A DNA stretch of 64,000 nucleotides from assembly GCA_903822495.1 (NCBI GenBank), contig CAIJPD010000031.1, positions 1 to 64,000 on the forward strand, in the 5' to 3' direction. Of the stretch, positions 41,000-48,997 are shown one piece after another. Source of the DNA: an uncultured Chloroflexota bacterium. Lineage in GTDB: Bacteria > Chloroflexota > Limnocylindria > Limnocylindrales > CSP1-4. A program made the position numbers and the translations under genes. The notes under the pieces were generated by a model, which saw only the letters and a program-made list of their open reading frames with translations, was not told the origin of the DNA and did not search any database. Every line of letters begins with the position of its first letter. Within the stretch, counting starts at the first letter, position 1.

Positions 41000-42567
41000 G
41001 TCGCCTCTGGCTCGAAGGGATACTGCGGCCGTCGGCGGCGTTGGTAGGTGAAGTACGACAGGTCGGCGGTGGTGACGCCCGGCGTGTTCACCAGGATGAC
41101 CTCGCCGGCGATCGGCTGGTAGGCCGGACGCGGCGAGACGACGCCCTTGGCCACCACGATCCGGTACGTCTCCGGATGGATCCCCGCGCTGTACATCTGG
41201 TAGCGCGAGGTGTTGCCGGTCCGCTTCGTGGTCAGCAGCAGCGTGTGGCCGTCCGTGGTGTCCAGGCGGACGGACGGGCCGGCATGGAAGAAGCGGATGC
41301 CGCCGTGGGTGACGCCTGGGTCCTCCCATGAGCCGTCCGTGATGGTCCGGACCGTGCCCGTGACGCGCACCGGGCGGCCGTGCATGTCGTCCGTCTTGGC
41401 ACCCACGTCCAGGGTGATCTCCGTGCCGACGCCGGCCGCCACGCATGCCGCGACGCAACCGGGGTCGTACAGGGTCTGGAGGAGCGACGTGATCCCCAGC
41501 CGCTGCGCCTCGGCCAGGATGAACGTCGAGTCCGCCGCGCCGCCGCCGCCGATGTTGTCACCCACGTCCATCAACACGATGGGGCCGTGCCGGGCCGCCT
41601 TGTCGTCGGCCGAGACGGCCGGTGCCGCCAGCGGCGAGCCGTCGGCCGGGACCTCGTCGACCTCGCCCAGCGGGCGCGGGCCGCGGTAGTGCCGGACCGC
41701 CGTCTCGAGTGCCTCGCGGACTGACGAGACCGGCTTGTTCAGCTCGGCCCGCTTCTCCCAAGCGCGCTTCGCCATCCACTGGGCGGCGTCCCGCGCGGCG
41801 TCCATGTCGCCGTCGGCGATGGCGATCCAGGCCATCCCCATCTGCGGGACGTCGGCCCACGGGTAGCCCTCGGCGATGCTCGTGTCGAGGATGCCCGGGC
41901 GCTCGTTGGCCGCGACACAGTCGGCGACGAGGCCGCGCATGGGCTCCTCGCCGGTGAACTGGCGGACGATGTTGACGACGAGCGGCGGCGTCTCGATCCA
42001 CTGGACCGGGTGGATCTCGCCCTTGGCCATCCGGTAGAGCAGTTCGGCGCACTTGCGGCTGCGCGGCTTGGGATCGAGATGCGGGTTGGTGCGCCAGACC
42101 ATCGTGACGTCCGTCGCCTCCACCAGGCGCCTCGAGACGTTGCCGTGCATGTCGAGCGTGCCGCCGATCGGCACGCCCGGGCCGACGATGGCGCGCACCT
42201 GCTCGGCGAAGGCCGCGTCCATGTCCGGGTACTCCTCGGAGACGGCGGCACCGTGGTTGGCGATCAGGACGCCGTCCCACGGGCCCTGATCGCGGAGCAT
42301 CCCGAACATCTCCGTCGTGAGCCGGTCGTAGGCGTCCCTGGTGATCGTGGCGAGCGGCCCGGTCTGGGCCCACATGAGCGGCACCGCCTCGAAGCCCAGC
42401 TCCTTTGCCGCCTGGAGGTAGCCGGCGATCGTGTACAGGGACTCGCCGAACGTGTCGACGATCTCCTGTCCGCGGAGGATGTCCGAGGCCAGGAACTGGG
42501 CGTAGTCGGTGGGCACCTTCGAGAACGTGTTCGTCTCGTGCGAGATGCCGAGGATCGCGAAGCGCAT
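40987..42567 (-). CDS. M81 family metallopeptidase (MlrC-like), paralog 2
   Basis: The 526 residues show HETNTFS (10-16), HGA (105-107) in IANHGAAVSEEYPD and DMHGN (139-143), followed by the MlrC C-terminal domain with VLMDVGDNIGGGGAADSTF and a terminal RRRPQYPFEPEATYPA. It closely resembles paralog 3 in these motifs and in the C-terminal sequence (both end ...PFEPEATY). It contains an extra loop around residues 320-345 (VDEVPADGSPLAAPAVSADD). ATG 42567 follows GGGAGA. It is the third gene of a minus-strand operon M81-SDR-M81. Confidence 0.9.
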   Translation of the reverse strand: MRFAILGISHETNTFSKVPTDYAQFLASDILRGQEIVDTFGESLYTIAGYLQAAKELGFEAVPLMWAQTGPLATITRDAYDRLTTEMFGMLRDQGPWDGVLIANHGAAVSEEYPDMDAAFAEQVRAIVGPGVPIGGTLDMHGNVSRRLVEATDVTMVWRTNPHLDPKPRSRKCAELLYRMAKGEIHPVQWIETPPLVVNIVRQFTGEEPMRGLVADCVAANERPGILDTSIAEGYPWADVPQMGMAWIAIADGDMDAARDAAQWMAKRAWEKRAELNKPVSSVREALETAVRHYRGPRPLGEVDEVPADGSPLAAPAVSADDKAARHGPIVLMDVGDNIGGGGAADSTFILAEAQRLGITSLLQTLYDPGCVAACVAAGVGTEITLDVGAKTDDMHGRPVRVTGTVRTITDGSWEDPGVTHGGIRFFHAGPSVRLDTTDGHTLLLTTKRTGNTSRYQMYSAGIHPETYRIVVAKGVVSPRPAYQPIAGEVILVNTPGVTTADLSYFTYQRRRRPQYPFEPEATYPA

Positions 42568-42643
42568 CGGAGTCTCCCTGGCGTGGTCGGTCAGCAAGCG
42601 TTGGTCGTGGGCCCGTGCGGCACCAGCCGCACCATCTCGTCGG

Positions 42644-43477
42644 CTACCAGATTGTCCACCCACCATCGACGATGAGGATCTGGCCGGTCACGTAGCCGGA
42701 GGCCGGCGAGGCGAGGAAGACGGCGGTGCCGGCGTACTCCTCCTGGGTGCCCACCCGGCGCATCGGGATCTCGTCGTGCAGGAAGCGGGTCATCCGCGCG
42801 TCCTCGGCCTGGCGCTCCTCGTCGGTCAGCGCGGCCGCCGCCCGGGCCTGGTCCTCGGCGCTGAGGCCGAAGCCGACCGCCCCGGCGATCCCACCCGGGC
42901 TCATGGAGTTCACGGTCACCCCGTACGGGGCCAGCCGGACCGCCAGGTGGCGCGTGATGCCGTGGATCCCGTGCTTGCTGGTCACGTAGTGGGGCTTGTC
43001 CCAGCCGGCGGGGTAGAGGTGCGGCTTGCCGGCGATGCTGCCGTAGACCGACCCGATGTTGATGATCCGGCCCCAGCCGCGGTCCCGCATCGCCGGCCCA
43101 AAGGCCTGGCACATCCGGAAGGGGGCGACGAGGTTGGTGTCGATGACCGACCGGAACTTCTCGATCGGCATCGTGTCCCACGGGTCGGCCGGCATGACGG
43201 CCGCGTTGTTGACGAGGATGTCGATCCGCCCGGCTGCCGCCTGCAGGGCCAGCACATCCTCCTCGACCGTCACGTCCGCCAGGACGATCTCGCAGGTGCC
43301 GCCGCCCGCGGCGATGACGCCCTGGGTTTCCTCGAGCGGGCCGCTCCGGCGGCCACAGATGACGACGTCGGCGCCGGCCTCGGCCAGCCCCAACGCGATG
43401 CCGCGCCCCAGCCCGGTCCCGCCCCCGGTCACCAGGGCCCGCTTGCCCTCCAGGCTCAGGAGATGGTGGCTCTTCAT
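42644..43477 (-). CDS. Short-chain dehydrogenase/reductase
   Basis: A classical SDR of 277 residues with TGGGTGLG (17-24), Asn115, Ser143, Tyr164, Lys168 and the end ILIVDGGWTIW. A longer loop between Ser143 and Tyr164 (GSIAGKPHLYPAGWDKPHY) is unusual in length. Arg residues after beta2 (CGRRSG) point to NADP(H). It sits between two M81 genes on the minus strand (gaps 16 and 76 bp), so it probably oxidises or reduces a product of, or precursor to, the M81-catalysed step. ATG at 43477 follows GGAGGGGG. Confidence 0.92.
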   Translation of the reverse strand: MKSHHLLSLEGKRALVTGGGTGLGRGIALGLAEAGADVVICGRRSGPLEETQGVIAAGGGTCEIVLADVTVEEDVLALQAAAGRIDILVNNAAVMPADPWDTMPIEKFRSVIDTNLVAPFRMCQAFGPAMRDRGWGRIINIGSVYGSIAGKPHLYPAGWDKPHYVTSKHGIHGITRHLAVRLAPYGVTVNSMSPGGIAGAVGFGLSAEDQARAAAALTDEERQAEDARMTRFLHDEIPMRRVGTQEEYAGTAVFLASPASGYVTGQILIVDGGWTIW

Positions 43478-43493
43478 CTGGTGCCCCCTCCGC

Positions 43494-44999
43494 TCAGTCG
43501 TAGGTCGCCTCGGGCTCAAACGGCAGCATCGGCCGGCGCCGATGCTGGTAGTCGAACCGGCGCATGTTCGAGGCAGCCAGCCCGGGGGTGTCCACCTCGA
43601 TGAAGCCGCTCGCCATCGGGTAGCCGTCGCGCGTCGAGTAGACCGCCTTCGAGACGATGATCCGGTGATTGGCCGCGTCGACGCCCAGCGCCGCGTACTG
43701 GCCCGCGCCCGCCGCCGGCACGGACTGCGTCGTGAGCAGGACCGTCCCGCCGCCGTCGAGGTCCACGATCGTGGAGGGGCCCGCATCGAAGGAGACCCAG
43801 CCGCCGCTCGCCTTGCGGTCCTCCCACGCGTCCACGCCCGCGGCGCGCGTGACGCCGCGGATCCGGACCGGCGGCCCGTAGATGGGGTCGGTCTTGCCGC
43901 CGACGTCCAGGTCCACCCGGCCGCCCACGGTCCAGGTCGCCTCCACCGCGGCGGCGTCCCAGACCGACAGCAGGAACGACGGGACGCGGAGTCGCATCAG
44001 GGCATCCAGCAGGATCACGGAGTCGCCGGGCGTGCCCGCGCCCACGTTGTCCCCGACGTCCAGGAGGACGACCGGGCGGGGGTCGGGGTTGGCCAGCGCC
44101 TGGCGGATGGCCTCGTCTGGGGTCGGGGCGACGGCGTCGCACTGCTCGCGCATCTCCCAGGCCAGCCGGGCGAGTCGGCGCGCGCCGGCCCGGGCCAGCT
44201 CGGGGTCCCCGTCGGCGATGGCGATGAAGGCCATGCCCATGTGGGCGACGTCCGCGTACGGGAAGCCCTCGCCGATGCTGGCCGAGAGCATCCCTGGCTC
44301 GGCCTCCAGGCTCCGCGCCGCCGCGAGGAACGTCTTCATCGGGTCCTCGATGGTCCCCTGGAGCAGGATATTCAGCGCGAGTGGCGGGTTCTCTACCGCC
44401 TGGACGGGCGAGATCTCGCCGCGGACCGTGCGCGCGATCAGCTCCGCGCACTGCAGGGCCCGGAGCGCCGCGTCCACGTGCGGGTTGGTCTGCCAGGCCA
44501 GGGTCACCGTGGCGGGGGCGATCTGGGCGGGCGACAGGTTGCCGTGGGTGTCCACGACGACGCCGATGGGGACGCTCGGGCCGACGGCGTCCCTGACGCG
44601 CCGGATCAGCTCGGCGTCGGCGTCGGGGTAGGCCTCCGACACGCTGGCGCCATGCTGGGCCATCAGGATCCCGTCGAACGGGCCCTGTTCCGCCAGGGCG
44701 GCCAGGATGTGCGAGGAGACCTTCTCGAAGGCGGCGGCGCTGATCGTCCCGCTGGGCGGGGTGGTGGCGAAGACCAGGGGCACCACCTCCACGCCGGGCA
44801 GGGTGGTGCCCGCGGCATGGAACCCGGCGACGGTGGTCTTGGCCCCGGCGTGGACGTTCCACAGCTGCTGGCCGGTGATGATCCCCACGATGCTCGACTG
44901 GGCGGCTCCCACCGGCATCACCGGGAAGCTGTCGGGCCCCGTCGGGTTTGGCGAGAACGTGTTCGTCTCGTGCAGCAGGCCGAGGGCCGCCAGGCGCAT
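43494..44999 (-). CDS. M81 family metallopeptidase (MlrC-like), paralog 3
   Basis: The 501 residues carry HETNTFSP (10-17), HGA (116-118) in MAQHGASVSEAYPD and DTHGN (150-154). The C-terminal domain follows with VVLLDVGDNVGAGTPGDS and LDVGGKTDPIYGPPVRIRG. The ATG at 44999 is preceded by GGAGGAG. It is the first gene of the minus-strand operon with an SDR and paralog 2. A -10 box TATGAT lies about 100 bases upstream inside a 13-base sequence shared with the paralog 4 promoter. Possible substrates are peptides or N-acyl/cyclic amides; nothing in the sequence names one. Confidence 0.9.
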   Translation of the reverse strand: MRLAALGLLHETNTFSPNPTGPDSFPVMPVGAAQSSIVGIITGQQLWNVHAGAKTTVAGFHAAGTTLPGVEVVPLVFATTPPSGTISAAAFEKVSSHILAALAEQGPFDGILMAQHGASVSEAYPDADAELIRRVRDAVGPSVPIGVVVDTHGNLSPAQIAPATVTLAWQTNPHVDAALRALQCAELIARTVRGEISPVQAVENPPLALNILLQGTIEDPMKTFLAAARSLEAEPGMLSASIGEGFPYADVAHMGMAFIAIADGDPELARAGARRLARLAWEMREQCDAVAPTPDEAIRQALANPDPRPVVLLDVGDNVGAGTPGDSVILLDALMRLRVPSFLLSVWDAAAVEATWTVGGRVDLDVGGKTDPIYGPPVRIRGVTRAAGVDAWEDRKASGGWVSFDAGPSTIVDLDGGGTVLLTTQSVPAAGAGQYAALGVDAANHRIIVSKAVYSTRDGYPMASGFIEVDTPGLAASNMRRFDYQHRRRPMLPFEPEATYD

Positions 45000-45097
45000 C
45001 GCATCTCCTCCGGGTCAAGGGCCGTGTGGGACGGATCTGGGCGCTTTGGTCGGGAGCCGGGGCGCCGGTGAAGCGCGTGATGGGGATCCTCCCGCCG

Positions 45098-45110
45098 GAT
45101 CATAGCCACC
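45098..45110 (-). promoter_or_regulatory. Candidate promoter element of the M81-SDR-M81 operon
   Basis: On the minus strand this reads GGTGGCTATGATC, containing a TATGAT -10 (45104-45099) about 100 bases before the ATG at 44999. The same 13 bases occur on the plus strand at 48939-48951 before M81 paralog 4. No -35 match is visible. Confidence 0.5.
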
Positions 45111-45178
45111 TCGCCCGTCCTCCGGCGCTCCTCTTGCGCCGTGGGCGACACTGGCCCGGTCGGTGGACGCGAGAGGAG

Positions 45179-46108
45179 ATGCCCAAGGTGACGATCATGA
45201 CGGTCCTCGGGCCGATCGAGGACGACCAGCTCGGCGTCACGCAGACCCACGAGCACCTGCTCATCAACCTGCACAAGACGGTCGCGTTCTGGAACTACGC
45301 GGCCTTCGAGGACGAGGCGCTCGCGGCCGACGAGCTGGGCGCGTTCTCCGCCGCGGGCGGTCGGTCGATCGTCGAGGTGACGACCATCGGGATCGGCCGC
45401 CAGCCCGAGGGGCTGCGCCGGATCGCAGCGGCCACCGGCGTCAACATCGTGATGGGCACCGGCTGGTATCGGGAGCCGGCCTACCCGGACTACATCGCCC
45501 GGTCCGGCGTCAACCAGCTCGCCGACATGCTGGTCCGCGACATCGTCGAGGGCGCCGACGGGACCGGCGTCCGAGCCGGGATCATCGGCGAGATCGGCAC
45601 CGAGGTGGACTTCCTGGGGCCCGCCCAGGAGCGGGTCTTCCGGGCGGCCGCGAGGGCCCAGCGGCAGACCGGTGTCGCGATCAGCACGCACTGCCAGCGG
45701 ACCGGCCGCCTGGGTCCCGAGCAGGTCGACCTCCTGCTGGAGGAGGGCGTGCCGCCCGACCGGATCATCATCGGCCACCACGGCGACAAGCGCCACGTGG
45801 AGCACGAGCTGGGCCTGCTGGAGCGCGGGGTCTACGTCCAGATCGACCACGTGGGGTTTCCTGACCTGCAGCCCGACGAGCAGCGGGCGCGGAACGTGAA
45901 GACGATCCTCGACGCGGGCTTCGGGGACCGGCTGCTGATCTCGCAGGACGTCTGTTTCCCACACCACCTGGAATGGTTCGGCGGGCTGGGCTACGGCCAC
46001 CTCCTGCGCAGGTTCGTGCCCATGCTCCGGGAGATCGGCGTGACCCAGGCGCAGATCGACACGCTGCTCATCGAGAACCCGGCCCGCGTCCTCTCGATCC
46101 GGCGCTAG
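45179..46108 (+). CDS. Phosphotriesterase-family metallohydrolase, second copy
   Basis: The 309 residues have the same fold as the gene at 19339: MTVLGPIEDDQLGVTQTHEH with the HxH metal site, VVMGTGWYR-like VNIVMGTGWYREP, GEIGTEVDFLGPAQER, STHCQRTG, IGHHGDKRH and ISQDVC. This copy has the more typical charged metal-site surroundings. The start is uncertain: ATG 45179 directly abuts GAGAGGAG, so the GTG at 45188 (spacing 9) or the ATG at 45197, which begins the conserved MTVLGP, may be used. It is a likely lactonase, amidase or esterase. It forms a one-gene unit divergent from the M81 operon. Confidence 0.87.
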   Translation: MPKVTIMTVLGPIEDDQLGVTQTHEHLLINLHKTVAFWNYAAFEDEALAADELGAFSAAGGRSIVEVTTIGIGRQPEGLRRIAAATGVNIVMGTGWYREPAYPDYIARSGVNQLADMLVRDIVEGADGTGVRAGIIGEIGTEVDFLGPAQERVFRAAARAQRQTGVAISTHCQRTGRLGPEQVDLLLEEGVPPDRIIIGHHGDKRHVEHELGLLERGVYVQIDHVGFPDLQPDEQRARNVKTILDAGFGDRLLISQDVCFPHHLEWFGGLGYGHLLRRFVPMLREIGVTQAQIDTLLIENPARVLSIRR

Positions 46109-46210
46109 ATCGGAGTCGCGCCGGGCTCGCCGACCTGTTTGCTGGCCTGGTTTCGAAGGTATCCTGCCGAGACGCGGTTGAAGCCATTACCGTGAGCGAG
46201 AGGGGCGGAC

Positions 46211-47087
46211 ATGGCGATCCCGGATTTCCAATCTCTGATGTTGCCCCTGCTGCGACTCACCGCGGACGGTGCTGAGCACTCGTTGTCCGCGAGCATCGAG
46301 TCGCTGGCGGTCGAGTTCAAGCTGTCGGATGCGGACCGAGCGCAGCTCAATCCGGCCGGGCGTGCGCGCACCTTCTACAACCGGGTGGGGTCGCTTCAGG
46401 ATCACGGAGCGCGGGAAGTCGGTGCTCGCGACGCCACCAGCCAGGATCGACATCCCGTTTCTAATGAAATACCCGGACTACAAGGCCAAGGCATCTGCGG
46501 GCGGGTCAGGCAAGCCGGGTGGTGGTGCCGAACCTGTCGTCGGCGCGACTGACCAGACGCCCGAGGAAGCGTTCGAGGCGAACTTCCAGACCCTCCGCTC
46601 TTCGGTCGAACAGGAGCTGATCTCCCGGATCAAGTCGGCCAAGCCAGACTTTCTCGAGCGGCTCGTGGTCCAACTCCTCGTCGCCATGGGCTACGGTGGA
46701 TCGCAAGAGGACGCCGGTCAGGCGATCGGCCAGACGGGTGACGGCGGAATCGACGGCGTGATCAAGGAGGACCGCCTCGGGCTTGACACGATCTACCTCC
46801 AAGCCAAGCGGTGGGAGGGGACGGTCGGGCGACCGCTCGTTCAGGCGTTCGTCGGCAGCCTTGCGGGCCAGCACGCGCGCCGGGGCGTCATGATCACGAC
46901 ATCGGACTTCAGCGCAGATGCACGCAAGTACGTGGCGGGGATCGAGCAGCAGGTGATCTTGCTGAATGGGAGAGAACTCGCCCGGCTGATGTTCGAGTTT
47001 GGGATCGGGGTGACTCCGGTCGGCTCGCCGTACGTCCTCAAGCGGGTAGATCTCGACTACTTCGACGAGGTCTCGGTCGCCCTCTAG
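46211..47087 (+). pseudogene. mrr: Mrr-type restriction endonuclease, frameshifted by an internal deletion
   Basis: The ATG at 46211 (ribosome site AGAGGGGCGG) opens with AIPDFQSLMLPLLRLTADG...FYNRVG, the Mrr N-terminal winged-helix domain. Homology then continues in another frame from about 46386 (W-GRFRITERGKSVLA) to the stop at 47087, with the PD-(D/E)xK endonuclease core GDGGIDGVIKEDRLGLDTIYLQAKRW. The remembered family sequence has about 15-20 more residues between NRVGW and the RITERG segment. A short deletion of a non-multiple of three therefore best explains the break. The first frame ends at 46552. The nuclease domain is intact, so a truncated product from an internal start is conceivable. 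Codon use is less GC-biased than in neighbours, suggesting acquisition. Confidence 0.85.
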
Positions 47088-47578
47088 CCGAGACAGCGCA
47101 GGGCTGAACAGTCGGGCTTCTCGTCCGAGAGCCACAGCTCGTAGACGCGCATGAAGCCCGCCCTCGCATCTACCACCGGCTCCCCACTGTAGTGATCACA
47201 GAGCACGACGCCGATGGTCGCCTCGCAATGCTCGTGCGTCGCGACGTCGAAGGCTGGGAGGAAGTGGCCGGCATCGTGGCGGTGGAACGCCCGCCGATAC
47301 TGCAGCTCGTGGTGCCGGATCTCGAACGCGTAGTCCAATCGCTCGTAGCGATCGTGTCCGATCGGGCGCCAGCGCTCGAATACCTCGATGTGCACGGCGG
47401 CCGACCGACGCGCCAAGGGCGGCCGGCAATCGAGATCGATGACGAGGGCGCCGTCGGACTCGCGGCCCAGCTCGATCTGGTCAGCGTCATGCGGCGGCAG
47501 CACCGTGACCCCGAAGCGCTCGATCTCCTCGACCAGGTCCGCGAGGTAGGCCAGGAGGGCGTCCGCGGTGGCGATCAA
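47084..47578 (-). CDS. Hypothetical protein, possible toxin-like partner of an HTH protein
   Basis: No family was recognised with certainty. The 164 residues contain LDYAFEIRHHELQYRRAFHRHDAGHF and THEHCEATIG, a pattern recalling DUF6516/DUF7718-type small proteins often found next to HTH antitoxin-like genes. It overlaps the HTH gene by 4 bp (ATGA) and its tail overlaps the mrr pseudogene by 4 bp in convergent orientation. It lies in a patch of less GC-biased sequence. A toxin-antitoxin role is a hypothesis from gene order only. Confidence 0.65.
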   Translation of the reverse strand: MIATADALLAYLADLVEEIERFGVTVLPPHDADQIELGRESDGALVIDLDCRPPLARRSAAVHIEVFERWRPIGHDRYERLDYAFEIRHHELQYRRAFHRHDAGHFLPAFDVATHEHCEATIGVVLCDHYSGEPVVDARAGFMRVYELWLSDEKPDCSALRCLG

Positions 47579-47841
47579 CGCGTGGCCAGGTCCCGAGCGA
47601 CGGGCAACGTCTCCTCGGCGCCAACTTCGACGCGTCGACGGGCGGGCGCGATCGAGACCCGTCGCCGGCGGGGCCGGTAGCCCTGACGCCAGCCGTCGAA
47701 CGCGGCCATCGGGATCCGGGTGATCCGCGGCGACAGTCGAAGGGCCGGGATCTCACCACGATTGATGAGATCGAGCACGGCGTCATCGCTGATCGCCAGC
47801 ATCTCGGCCACCTCGCGGGGTGTGTAGTAGAGCTTGGCCAT
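47575..47841 (-). CDS. Excisionase/MerR-type helix-turn-helix DNA-binding protein
   Basis: The 88 residues begin AKLYYTPREVAEMLAISDDAVLDLINRGEIPALRLSPRITRIP, a clear HTH_17/excisionase-like winged helix. A basic tail follows (RPRRRRVSIAPARRRVE). Such proteins act as excisionases of mobile elements or as antitoxin/autoregulatory components. The ATG at 47841 has AGAGG eight bases upstream, and a promoter with a consensus -35 precedes it. The gene is coupled to the hypothetical gene at 47084. Confidence 0.82.
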   Translation of the reverse strand: MAKLYYTPREVAEMLAISDDAVLDLINRGEIPALRLSPRITRIPMAAFDGWRQGYRPRRRRVSIAPARRRVEVGAEETLPVARDLATR

Positions 47842-47869
47842 GCCGTATGCCTCTTGAGCGGTTACAGGG

Positions 47870-47897
47870 ACGATACCGCTCGGGCCGCGCATGTCAA
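47870..47897 (-). promoter_or_regulatory. Promoter of the HTH/hypothetical module
   Basis: On the minus strand a perfect TTGACA (47897-47892) is followed after 16 bases by TATCGT (47875-47870), four of six to the -10 consensus. Initiation would fall about 20 bases before the ATG at 47841. Confidence 0.5.
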
Positions 47898-47940
47898 GCG
47901 CAGGCTCATCCCGACCACGATTGGTCGGCTTGCCGGCTGG

Positions 47941-48900
47941 TTACCGTTCGCGCTCCCCGGCGTGCGCCTCGCCCGGCTTGCCTTCGAGCAGCGTGATGAG
48001 GGCCGAGTGGTCGAGATCGCCGCCGCCGGTCGCGACCAGCCGGTCGAACTCGCCGGCCACCACCGAGAAGACCGGGAGCTCGAGACCGAGCTTCGCCGCC
48101 GTGTCGAGGATGATGTGGGCGTCCTTGGCGTGGAGCGCGGCCCGGCCGCCGGGGGTGAAGTCTCTCGCGATCATCCGGCCGCCGTGGATCTCCAGGACGC
48201 GGCTGGTCGCGTAGCCACCGGTCAGCGCGGTCCGCACGATGGCGGGATCCATGCCCGACAGGCGAGCCAGGGTCAGGCCTTCGGCGACCGCGGCGATCGT
48301 GGCACCCACGATCAGCTGGTTGCAGGCCTTGACCAGCTGGCCGGTCCCGGACCCGCCGACGTGGACAATGGTTCCGCCCATGGCCGCGAAGACCGGCCGG
48401 GCACGATCGAACGCGGCCGCGTCGCCCCCGACCATGATCGACAAGCTCCCCTCCGTGGCGCCGACCTCGCCGCCCGACACCGGGGCATCGAGCAGGCTGA
48501 CGCCCATCCCGGCGCATCGTTCGGCCAGGGGCGGCATGGCGGTGGGATGGTGGGTTCCCATGGCTGCGACGATGAGGCCATCGTGGGCGCCCGCCAGGAC
48601 GCCGTCCCGCGCGTCCAGCACGGCCGCCAGGTCCTCGGTGTTGGGGACCATGACGATGACGAGATCGCTCGCCCGCGCCACGTCGGCGGGGGAGGCCGCT
48701 GCCAGCGCGCCTGCCGCGACGATCTCGGCGACGGCCGCAGCGGACCGCGAGTGGACCGCCAGCGGGTAGCCTGCGGCAAGGATCCGCCTGGCCATGGGCC
48801 GGCCCATGACGCCCAGGCCGACGAAGCCCACCCTCAGTGGGCCGGATTCGGCTGGGTGCGCGGCGGGGTGGAGGGCGGGGCTGGGCTCGGAGGCTGTCAT
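47941..48900 (-). CDS. NAD(P)-dependent 3-hydroxyisobutyrate/tartronate-semialdehyde-type dehydrogenase
   Basis: The 319 residues have the beta-hydroxyacid dehydrogenase motifs: VGFVGLGVMGRPMARR (cofactor), DAPVSGGEVGATEGSLSIMVGG (substrate), the catalytic lysine in GTGQLVKACNQ and KDAHIILDTA near the C-terminus. About 20 residues rich in Pro and Ala precede the fold. The ATG at 48900 is chosen although its ribosome site is weak. It oxidises a 3-hydroxy acid to a semialdehyde or the reverse. It is divergent from M81 paralog 4, with a palindrome in the shared gap. Confidence 0.9.
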   Translation of the reverse strand: MTASEPSPALHPAAHPAESGPLRVGFVGLGVMGRPMARRILAAGYPLAVHSRSAAAVAEIVAAGALAAASPADVARASDLVIVMVPNTEDLAAVLDARDGVLAGAHDGLIVAAMGTHHPTAMPPLAERCAGMGVSLLDAPVSGGEVGATEGSLSIMVGGDAAAFDRARPVFAAMGGTIVHVGGSGTGQLVKACNQLIVGATIAAVAEGLTLARLSGMDPAIVRTALTGGYATSRVLEIHGGRMIARDFTPGGRAALHAKDAHIILDTAAKLGLELPVFSVVAGEFDRLVATGGGDLDHSALITLLEGKPGEAHAGERER

Positions 48901-48926
48901 CGTCCCGCAGCATGGCACACCCGGTT

Positions 48927-48951
48927 CACCCGCCGGCGGGTGGCTATGATC
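48927..48951 (+). promoter_or_regulatory. Palindromic operator and -10 box before M81 paralog 4
   Basis: CACCCGCCGGCGGGTG (48927-48942) is a perfect 16-bp palindrome ending two bases before TATGAT (48945-48950). It would occupy the spacer between -35 and -10 elements, the position of a repressor or MerR-type activator site. The 13 bases 48939-48951 recur upstream of paralog 3. Initiation near 48957 gives a leader of about 40 bases to the ATG at 48998. Confidence 0.55.
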
Positions 48952-48997
48952 GAGTCGCGCAACGAGCGCCAGATCAGCGACCACGAGCGAGGGACCG

